Shown here piece by piece: positions 1-6,071 of a stretch of DNA of 10,455 bases (positions are counted from its first letter, which is position 1; each line of letters opens with the position of its first letter). The position numbers and the translations under genes are program-made. This stretch comes from Akkermansia muciniphila (GTDB lineage: Bacteria; Verrucomicrobiota; Verrucomicrobiia; Verrucomicrobiales; V1-33). Where the stretch lies: assembly GCA_943331195.2 (NCBI GenBank), contig CALQKQ020000090.1, positions 1 through 10,455 on the forward strand, read 5' to 3'. The notes under the pieces were generated by a model. The model was not told the origin of the DNA. It worked only from the letters and a program-made list of their open reading frames with translations, and did not search any database.

Positions 1-364
1 CCTCCATCATGGCCTTGAATTCGCCCATGACCCCTAACAGCTCTGCGGGGGATAAGTGGCGAAACCATTGCTGGAGAACCGCGAGCCGCTCCAGGGAATC
101 GGGTAGGGTCAGAATCTGGCGCAAGGTCTGAGCGGTATCCGCGCCCTGCGGCAGCCGCAGCGCGCGCGCCGCTTGTTGCAGGGCGGAGGCACCCAGCGGG
201 GATGGGGCGCGTCCGGCCGCTGCGGTCGTCGGCGAGGGGGTTCCCGCCAAAGGCTTGACCGCCTCCTCGTGGGGTCGACCTGCGAGGTCGCCGCCGATAG
301 CGCCTAACAGCAGAGCGGAGCCGCTCGGAAGCCAGCGGCGCGGGGAGAGGAAGGTTGGTTTCAT
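1..364 (-). CDS. N-terminal part of an unrecognised, possibly exported protein (runs off the left edge)
   Basis: Translating the minus strand from the ATG at 364-362 gives 121 codons with no stop before the window edge, so only the N-terminus is present. The protein begins MKPTFLSPRRWLPSG and continues with a short hydrophobic stretch (about residues 16-27). That fits a weak signal peptide or membrane anchor behind a basic N-region. An Ala/Pro/Thr-rich linker follows (about 30-60), then amphipathic helices rich in Leu, Ala, Arg and Gln (about 60-121). I do not recognise a family. The helical part resembles the repeat-rich secreted proteins common in Verrucomicrobiota, but that is only an impression. 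The start lies 17 bp after the birA stop on the same strand, so it is probably the last visible gene of the nadC-birA unit. No clear ribosome-binding site precedes the ATG. Coding status is supported by the open frame, the GC-rich third positions and the spacing. Confidence 0.72.
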   Translation of the reverse strand, partial: MKPTFLSPRRWLPSGSALLLGAIGGDLAGRPHEEAVKPLAGTPSPTTAAAGRAPSPLGASALQQAARALRLPQGADTAQTLRQILTLPDSLERLAVLQQWFRHLSPAELLGVMGEFKAMME

Positions 365-380
365 GGGCACGAGCTTGGCT

Positions 381-1280
381 CTATTCTCCGGCCGCCCGGC
401 CGCTCGCGCCAACCCAATAAAAAGGATGCCGAAAAGCGCTGCCTGGCTGCTCCGAGGGCGCGGCTTCCCCGATCGGCCGCACCAGGTCCGCGCTCGCGAT
501 CGATTCCACGGCGCCCCCATCCCGCCGCAGTAGGAGTTCCCCGGCGGGCCCCAGTCCGCACACCACGCCCTCCACGACGTGGCCGGCTGCCGTCAATTGC
601 ACCCGCCGCTGCGCCAGCCAACTGCGCTCCCAGGCCTCGCCTAGCAGCGCCGGAAAATCCGCCGTCGCCGCCGCGATGCGCTGCTCCAAGGCGCGGAGGT
701 AGTCGATCACAAAGCGGGTGCGGTTCACCGTCAGCCCGCCGCGCTCCATCCACAGCGAGGTCGCGGTGGGGCGCAGGTCCTCGGGAAAATCCGTCGGTGC
801 CAAGTTCAGGTTGAAGCCGGTCCCGATGACCACGTGCCCGCCGGCGGCGGCCCAGGCGCTTTCCACGAGGATGCCGGCTACTTTTCGCCCGGACAAATAG
901 AGGTCGTTGGGCCACTTCACCTCAGCCGAGGCCGCTAGGCCGGGCACTCCATCCAGGGCGTCGCAGCCCGCCAAAGCCGCAGCGAGAGTTAGGCGCGACC
1001 AATGCTCCGGCGGCAGCGCCGCGCTGGGGCGACAGAGCACCGAGACCAGCGCGTTGCGCCCGGCCGGGGAAACCCAGCGGGCCCCGCGCCGCCCCCTTCC
1101 CGCGGTTTGTTCGTCCGCGAGCACGGCGGTGCGGTCGGGCGCGCCTTGTGCGGCGAGGCGGCGGGCCTCGTCATTGGTCGAGCTAGTGCAGTCTAGGCAA
1201 AGCAAGGTCCAGCCTGGCAGGGCCGCGCGCAGCGCCGCCGCATCCAGGGGATCGGAAAAACCGGTGCCGTCGGCATCCAT
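381..1280 (-). CDS. birA: Biotin--[acetyl-CoA-carboxylase] ligase (BirA), monofunctional type
   Basis: The 299-aa product activates biotin with ATP to biotinyl-5'-AMP and transfers it to the lysine of biotin carboxyl carrier proteins in the cytoplasm. The family is recognised from the biotin/adenylate loop GRGRRG at residues 61-66, KWPNDLY at 122-128 and GRKVAGILVE at 131-140, followed by VIGTGFNLN near 151-159. A small C-terminal SH3-like domain follows at about 225-270, with GPAGELLLR as its hallmark. The N-terminus enters the catalytic domain within about 25 residues. It therefore lacks the DNA-binding winged helix of E. coli BirA and is unlikely to repress biotin genes. The last 28 or so residues (rich in Pro, Ser, Gly and aromatics) extend beyond the usual end and are of unknown use. 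The ATG overlaps the nadC stop as TGATG, which suggests translational coupling. No strong Shine-Dalgarno sequence is visible. Confidence 0.95.
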   Translation of the reverse strand: MDADGTGFSDPLDAAALRAALPGWTLLCLDCTSSTNDEARRLAAQGAPDRTAVLADEQTAGRGRRGARWVSPAGRNALVSVLCRPSAALPPEHWSRLTLAAALAGCDALDGVPGLAASAEVKWPNDLYLSGRKVAGILVESAWAAAGGHVVIGTGFNLNLAPTDFPEDLRPTATSLWMERGGLTVNRTRFVIDYLRALEQRIAAATADFPALLGEAWERSWLAQRRVQLTAAGHVVEGVVCGLGPAGELLLRRDGGAVESIASADLVRPIGEAAPSEQPGSAFRHPFYWVGASGRAAGE

Positions 1281-2137
1281 CAGAAGTCCGTCCCGCTAAA
1301 GTCCAGCGACAGGTCGAGGGCCCGCACCGAATGCGTCAGGGCACCGGAGCTGATGAAGTCCACGCCGGTGGCGGCGATGGCGGGAAGGCGCTCCAGGGTG
1401 ATGCCTCCGCTGGCTTCTAGTTTCACGCCGCTGCCCCGCGCCAGGGCGACGCATTGGCGCATTTCTTCCAAGCTCATGTTGTCTAGCAAGATGAAGGAGA
1501 CCCCGTGGAGGGTGAGGAAGTCGCGCACTTGGTCCACCGTGTCCGCTTCCAATTCCACTTTCATGCCGGGATGGGCGGCGTGGAGGGCGGCGATGCCCGC
1601 CTGCAATCCGGCGAGGCCGCCGGCTTTGGGCAGGTGGTTGTCCTTGACCATGGCCATGTCGTAGAGGCCAAGGCGGTGGTTGGTGCCGCCGCCGGCGCGC
1701 ACTGCGGCCTTTTCGAGCCAGCGCCAACCCGGCGTCGTCTTGCGGGTGTCTAACAGTTGAGTCCCGCTGCCCGCCACCGCCTGCACATAGGCCGCTGTCT
1801 GGGTGGCGATGCCGCTGAGCCGCTGCAAAAAATTCAGCGCGGTGCGCTCGGCGGTCAGGATCGACCGCGCCGGACCGTCCAATGCGAACACGACGTCGTT
1901 CGGCGCGAGGCTCTCGCCGTCGCGGCGCTGCCGCGCGACGTGAATCGCTGGGTCCACCGCGCGGAACACGGCCTCAGCCACGGCCACGCCTGCCAGGATG
2001 CCGGCTTCTTTGGCGCGGATCGCGGCATGAGCTTGCGCCTCGGCGGGGACAAAATAGTGCGCCGTGACATCGCCTGGACCGACATCTTCTTTGAGGGCCA
2101 GGCGGATCAAGTGGTGAACTTCAGCGGGCAATTCCAT
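1280..2137 (-). CDS. nadC: Nicotinate-nucleotide pyrophosphorylase, carboxylating (quinolinate phosphoribosyltransferase)
   Basis: This enzyme converts quinolinate and PRPP to nicotinate mononucleotide, CO2 and PPi, the step where de novo NAD synthesis joins the common pathway. The 285-aa reading starts MELPAEVHHLIRLALKED and carries the family signatures: ERTALNFLQRLSGIAT at 97-112, DTRKTTPG at 130-137, GGGTNHRLGLYD at 149-160, KDNH at 165-168, LLDNMS at 217-222 and EASGGI at 241-246. The Arg, Lys and His residues of these motifs are the known quinolinate and phosphate ligands, and all are present. I chose the ATG at 2137 because the family's N-terminal helix begins there and a GAGG lies about 11 nt upstream. 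An in-frame GTG at 2182 would add 15 unconserved residues and lies only 3 bp from the receptor stop. The gene overlaps birA by one base, and nadC-birA pairs are common in bacteria. The other NAD genes (nadA, nadB) are not in the window. Confidence 0.95.
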   Translation of the reverse strand: MELPAEVHHLIRLALKEDVGPGDVTAHYFVPAEAQAHAAIRAKEAGILAGVAVAEAVFRAVDPAIHVARQRRDGESLAPNDVVFALDGPARSILTAERTALNFLQRLSGIATQTAAYVQAVAGSGTQLLDTRKTTPGWRWLEKAAVRAGGGTNHRLGLYDMAMVKDNHLPKAGGLAGLQAGIAALHAAHPGMKVELEADTVDQVRDFLTLHGVSFILLDNMSLEEMRQCVALARGSGVKLEASGGITLERLPAIAATGVDFISSGALTHSVRALDLSLDFSGTDF

Positions 2138-2185
2138 GGGCCACGATGCCTCGCGCCAACGGCCCGCGCAAGCTGGCAGCACCCC

Positions 2186-4291
2186 TCAAAAAGCAGCCTG
2201 CAGGCCCACCAGGAGGGCCCTTCCTTCGCTGGGCGCGATGTCTTTCAGGAAGGAGGTGTGCTGCCGGGCCTCGGCGTTTAATAGATTCGATGCCCGCGCA
2301 AAGAGATCCACCGTGAGCGGCCCCTCTAGCAGGCGATAGCTCAAGCCGAGGTGGAGCAAGAAGGAGGCGTCGGTGGGCAACTCGAAGTCCGCCGTGCGCT
2401 GCTGCGCCGCCGCAAACTGCCCTTCCAAGCGGCCGGTGAAGCGCGCCGTCTTCACGATCAAGGCGGCAGAGGTGCGGAACGGCGGCATCCGCGGCAGCGC
2501 TCCCCCCGCGCCGCGTTGCCGGGCATCGACGTAGTCCGCCTGCCACTGCAGATCGAGGCGCGGGCCCGCTGCTGGTGCCGCCGACGCTTTCCCGGCAGGC
2601 TGCTGGCCCTCTCCTGCGGGGGAAGCGGCCGCGCTTGGCTCCGGTCCTAGCAAATGCAGGGTGGCCTCCACTTCTCCGCCCGTGAAATGGGCCGGCACCG
2701 CCTCGTAGGCGTAGATGGGCAACTCCGACCACGCGCCATCTTCTTCAAAGGCATATCCCTCGCCCGTGGGGAAGAGGCCGATGTAGTTTTCAAAGCGGTT
2801 GTGAAAGGCGCTCAGGCTGCCGGTGACCCACCCGCTCGACTTGCGCAGAGTTAGGTCAAAGCCCAAGGACCGCTCCAGTTCCAGTCCCGGGTCGCCCCGC
2901 TCATAGGCCCCGGTAGCCAGGTGCGGTCCGTCCGCTAACAGTTCTACATAGGTCGGAGCGCGCTGGGTCAGGGCGGTTTGGAAGGCCAAGCTGTAGTCCT
3001 GCGGCAGGCTCCACACCGCCCCGGCGGAGCCGCTCAAGGCCCCGAAGGCCTGATCGCGGGCGCCCTCGACCAAGGGGCCTGGGCGCACTTCGCTGTGATC
3101 GAAGCGCAGGCCCATTTGCCAGCGCAGATCTCCCTGCACGACTTCTTCAAAGAGAAATGCCGCGTGGCTTTCATTTTCCACGGCAGGCAAAAAGGCCTCT
3201 GCGCCCAGGGCGGAAAAGTCGCTGTGGTTGGCTTGATAGCCCAGGGCCCCCTCAAACGGCCCGAGCTTCTCATGGCGCAACTCCACCCGGGCGTCGTAGC
3301 CCTCAATCAAAAAGACCGTGCCGACCTCGGCGCCTTCGTATTCGGTGTGGTCGTAGTCCGATGCGCCAAAGCTGAAGCTGAGCTCCGCGATGCCCGGGAG
3401 GGGCCGATCCAGGGCGCCGCGCCCTTCCCAGCGCTCCTGCGCCATGTCAATGGTCACGGCTTCCTCAGCCACGGTCCCATAGGTGGCGTCGAGAAAGGAT
3501 CGCGCCAGGCCAAAGTAACCGCCTTCCCAAAAATAGGACGCGCCCGCCGCGCCGCCTGCACTGTTCGAAAAACTGTTGGGAATGTGGCCGCGCGCTTCGC
3601 TTTCCCCCGGCGGCAGCGGATCCAGGCGCTGCAGCCGCGCGCTGCGGGCCTCGCCCGGAATCGCTAGATCCGCCGCGTCCCGCCGAAAGCCATCGAAATG
3701 AAACACCAGCGGCCCCACCCCAACATCGCCTTGCGCCGCGCCCGACCACGCATCCGCCCCGCTGCCATAGCGGCTATCGACCCGCCCGCGCAGCGGCAAC
3801 TCGCCCAGCCCGGGTTCCACCCGCGTTTGCGGAATGCGGCCGTCCCCAGCGTTGACCACCCCGCCAACCCCGTTAGGCCCATAGCGCAGCGCCGCCGGGC
3901 CGCGCACCACTTCGATGCGATCCAGCAAGAGCGGATCCACCGTCACGGCGTGGTCTGGGCTGACGTTGGAGACGTCTAGCAGATTGACCCCATTGTTCAA
4001 AAGGCGGATGCGATCCTCCCCTAATCCGCGAATCACCGGGCGGTTCGCCCCCGGCGCAAAGCCCGTCGAGGCCACGCCCGGAAGTTTCGCTAGGGTGTCG
4101 CCCAAGCCTGCGGCGAGGGCTTGCGACAAGGCCGCGCCCTCCAGCACCGAGACCGCCTGGGCCTGCTCCAGGAGGCTGCGCCCCAAGGGCGTGGAAGCAA
4201 TCACCACTTCCTCAAGCCGCCGCTCCTCCGGCTGGGCGCGCAGCATGGCCAAGGGAAGGAGCAGGGCGGGAACAAAGAGGAGCGGGCGCAT
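2186..4291 (-). CDS. znuD: TonB-dependent outer-membrane receptor, ZnuD-like (probable zinc uptake)
   Basis: The 701-aa product is an outer-membrane beta-barrel that imports a ligand using TonB-ExbBD energy. A signal peptide (MRPLLFVPALLLPLAMLRA, about 1-19) is followed by a TonB-box-like segment (LEEVVIAS, about 26-33). The plug domain has RPVIRGLG at 84-91, NVSPDHAVTVDP at 109-120 and IEVVRGPAALRYG at 126-138. The barrel carries patterns I associate with ZnuD-type zinc receptors: YFWEGGYFGLARSFLDATYG, DYDHTEYEGAEVG, QRAPTYVELLADGPH followed by TGAYERGDPGLE, and HTSFLKDIAPSEGR close to the C-terminus. It ends in Phe, as barrels inserted by BAM do. Zinc specificity is inferred from these matches, and another metal is possible. 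An Ala/Pro/Gly/Gln-rich insert at about 548-577 lies between two barrel strands and is poor in histidine. A TTG at 4312 could extend the frame by 7 residues, but the ATG at 4291 gives a cleaner signal peptide. The gene is divergent from metG and 48 bp ahead of nadC. Confidence 0.88.
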   Translation of the reverse strand: MRPLLFVPALLLPLAMLRAQPEERRLEEVVIASTPLGRSLLEQAQAVSVLEGAALSQALAAGLGDTLAKLPGVASTGFAPGANRPVIRGLGEDRIRLLNNGVNLLDVSNVSPDHAVTVDPLLLDRIEVVRGPAALRYGPNGVGGVVNAGDGRIPQTRVEPGLGELPLRGRVDSRYGSGADAWSGAAQGDVGVGPLVFHFDGFRRDAADLAIPGEARSARLQRLDPLPPGESEARGHIPNSFSNSAGGAAGASYFWEGGYFGLARSFLDATYGTVAEEAVTIDMAQERWEGRGALDRPLPGIAELSFSFGASDYDHTEYEGAEVGTVFLIEGYDARVELRHEKLGPFEGALGYQANHSDFSALGAEAFLPAVENESHAAFLFEEVVQGDLRWQMGLRFDHSEVRPGPLVEGARDQAFGALSGSAGAVWSLPQDYSLAFQTALTQRAPTYVELLADGPHLATGAYERGDPGLELERSLGFDLTLRKSSGWVTGSLSAFHNRFENYIGLFPTGEGYAFEEDGAWSELPIYAYEAVPAHFTGGEVEATLHLLGPEPSAAASPAGEGQQPAGKASAAPAAGPRLDLQWQADYVDARQRGAGGALPRMPPFRTSAALIVKTARFTGRLEGQFAAAQQRTADFELPTDASFLLHLGLSYRLLEGPLTVDLFARASNLLNAEARQHTSFLKDIAPSEGRALLVGLQAAF

Positions 4292-4330
4292 TGGCGTGGG
4301 GGGAAGTGGCAAGACGGCCGGGGAATCGCC

Positions 4331-4373
4331 CTAAAGCAAGCCATTTGCAAATGCAAAAATAATGCAATTACTT
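4331..4373. promoter_or_regulatory. AT-rich divergent regulatory region with a palindrome and TGCAA repeats
   Basis: The 145 bp between the receptor start (4291) and the metG start (4437) contains the most AT-rich stretch of the window. It holds the perfect 12-bp palindrome CATTTGCAAATG at 4342-4353. TGCAA occurs at 4346-4350, 4352-4356 and 4363-4367, the last two 11 bp apart (about one helical turn), and TTGCA at 4345-4349 pairs with TGCAA at 4352-4356 as an inverted repeat. TTGCAA/TTGCAT hexamers could serve as -35 elements on either strand, but I find no convincing -10 box, so no transcription start can be placed. A dimeric repressor operator is plausible. Because the receptor is ZnuD-like, Zur is the natural candidate, yet the site does not match the Zur boxes I know from Proteobacteria or Firmicutes. 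Confidence 0.45.
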
Positions 4374-4436
4374 CCACCCCCGCTGGGGCGGCGGCTTCTC
4401 CGTTGCTGAGAGGGTTGGGTGGGGCGAGTTTGCCGG

Positions 4437-6014
4437 ATGTCCCAGCCGCTTTTCATCACTACAGCTATCGACTACACCAATGGCGCGCCGCACCTTGGGC
4501 ACGCCTATGAAAAGGTCTTGGCGGATGCCATCGCCCGCTATCAGCGGCTCGACGGGCAAACCGTGTACTTTCTCACGGGGGTCGACCAGCACGGGCAAAA
4601 GGTGCAGCAGAGCGCGGAAAAGGCCGGGGTCAGCCCGCAGGTGTATGTGGCGGAAATCACCGCTCAATTTCGCGCCCTGTGGGAGCGCTTGGACGTGCAG
4701 CCGGACGGCTGGGTGGAGACCACCGACCCCCGCCACGTCGCCATTGTGCAGTCCCTCTTGCAGCAGCTTCACGACAGCGGCCAGCTCTATAAGAAGAACA
4801 CGCGCCGCTTTTACAGCACCCGCCAGGAGCAAGATCTGACCGACAAAGACCGCGACGCCAGCGGCGGCTTTGGCCCGGAATGGGGCGAGGTCGTCGAGCT
4901 CGAGGAAGAAAATTGGTATTTCAAGCTAACCGAACACCTGCCCTGGCTGCGCGCCCACCTCCAAGCGCATCCCGACTTTGTCTTTCCCGCCAACCGCCTC
5001 ACCCAACTGGTCAATGCGGTGGCCGCCGAGGGCATGGACCTCTGCATTTCCCGCCCGAAAAGCCGCCTCACCTGGGGCATTGAGCTGCCTTTTGACTCCG
5101 ATTACGTGACGTATGTTTGGTTCGACGCCCTGACCAACTACATTAGCTTTGCCGGCTTCCGCGACGCCTCCCCCGCCACCAGCGGACTGCCCGCGTGGGA
5201 CCGCACCTGGCAGGGAGCCGACGTCGTTCACGTCATCGGCAAGGACATCCTCATCCCCGCCCACGGCATTTATTGGCCGATCATGTTGCACGCCTGCGGC
5301 CTCCCCGACGCCGAAATGCCCCGCTTGCTGGTGCACGGGTGGTGGAACGCCCGCGGCGAAAAAATGAGCAAGAGCTTGGGCAATGTCATCGATCCTAATT
5401 CCATTGCCGATGTCATCGGCAGCGATGGGCTGCGCTATTTCCTCCTCGCGGAGATGGCCACGGGACAAGATAGCGACATGAGCGACGAGCGCGTCCTGTT
5501 CCGCTACAACAAGGAATTGGCCGACATCCTGGGGAATCTCTTGAACCGCACCCTCAACATGGCCAAGAAATACCTCGGAGGCACCCTGCGCCACACTAGC
5601 TTCGGCTCGCCCGGCCACGCCGCCCTCCGCGCCAAGGTGGAGTCGCTCCCCAACGCCCTGCGCGAACACCTGCGCACCTGGCAGGTGCAAAAGGTGCTCG
5701 GCGACCTCATCGACACCGCGCGCCAAGCCAACGAATTCATCGATCAAACCGCGCCCTTCAAGCTCGCCAAGGACCCCGCCGAGGCCGACCACGTCGCCAG
5801 CATCATGGGCCACCTCGCCGAGACCCTAACGCACCTCAGCATTTTGCTGCAGCCGGTCATGCCGACCGCCGCCGCCAAGATGCAGCAGCAGCTCGGCTGG
5901 TCTCCGCCCTCCGGCTTCACCCTAGCGGACCTCCACTGGGGTCTCCTCGCCGACGGCCACCGGCTCGGCGAGCCTTCCCCGATTTTCCCCAAAGTGCTCC
6001 CCCCTGCAGACTAG
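4437..6014 (+). CDS. metG: Methionyl-tRNA synthetase, short form with a cysteine-free knuckle
   Basis: The 525-aa class I synthetase charges tRNA-Met with methionine in the cytoplasm. It starts MSQPLFITTAIDYTNGAPHL. The HIGH-type motif is HLGH at 19-22, WFDALTNY is at 228-235 and the KMSKS loop is intact at 309-313. The C-terminal anticodon-binding helical domain (about 355-500) ends in PIFPKV at 515-520, so the C-terminal Trbp111/EMAP-II-like dimerisation domain found in longer MetRS proteins is absent. The connective-peptide knuckle (about 124-164) has no cysteines. The only two in the protein, near 203 and 287, lie elsewhere, so zinc is not bound there as it is in E. coli. MetRS with a single zinc-free knuckle is a known subtype. 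I chose the ATG at 4437 over the GTG at 4419 because the conserved N-terminus begins there. The Shine-Dalgarno signal is weak. The gene is divergent from the ZnuD-like receptor. Confidence 0.96.
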   Translation: MSQPLFITTAIDYTNGAPHLGHAYEKVLADAIARYQRLDGQTVYFLTGVDQHGQKVQQSAEKAGVSPQVYVAEITAQFRALWERLDVQPDGWVETTDPRHVAIVQSLLQQLHDSGQLYKKNTRRFYSTRQEQDLTDKDRDASGGFGPEWGEVVELEEENWYFKLTEHLPWLRAHLQAHPDFVFPANRLTQLVNAVAAEGMDLCISRPKSRLTWGIELPFDSDYVTYVWFDALTNYISFAGFRDASPATSGLPAWDRTWQGADVVHVIGKDILIPAHGIYWPIMLHACGLPDAEMPRLLVHGWWNARGEKMSKSLGNVIDPNSIADVIGSDGLRYFLLAEMATGQDSDMSDERVLFRYNKELADILGNLLNRTLNMAKKYLGGTLRHTSFGSPGHAALRAKVESLPNALREHLRTWQVQKVLGDLIDTARQANEFIDQTAPFKLAKDPAEADHVASIMGHLAETLTHLSILLQPVMPTAAAKMQQQLGWSPPSGFTLADLHWGLLADGHRLGEPSPIFPKVLPPAD

Positions 6015-6027
6015 CGGGGCGGCGACG

Positions 6028-6045
6028 GAATCTTTTTGTAGATTC
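6028..6045 (+). other. Small inverted repeat between metG and the protease gene
   Basis: GAATCT at 6028-6033 and AGATTC at 6040-6045 form a perfect 6-bp stem with a 6-nt T-rich loop, 13 nt after the metG stop. It is AU-rich and has no following T-run, so it is a poor intrinsic terminator. It may be an mRNA 3'-end structure or chance. The 57-bp gap shows no other signal, so metG and the protease gene could be cotranscribed. Confidence 0.3.
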
Positions 6046-6071
6046 AAGCCGCGCGCCGTATTCTTCCCGTG

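Noticed and set aside
2978..3667. Long plus-strand open frame (229 codons) opposite the TonB receptor
   Set aside because: It is antisense to a receptor with clear family motifs, has no recognisable domain, and long antisense frames are expected in GC-rich DNA.
4342..4367. Assigning the palindrome as a Zur box
   Set aside because: The bases do not match Zur consensus sites I know; left as an unassigned operator candidate.
4926..5813. Long minus-strand open frame (295 codons) opposite metG
   Set aside because: It mirrors the codon structure of metG on the other strand and has Gly/Val/Ala-rich composition without motifs.
6028..6045. Intrinsic terminator for metG
   Set aside because: The stem is only 6 bp, AU-rich and lacks a following T-run.
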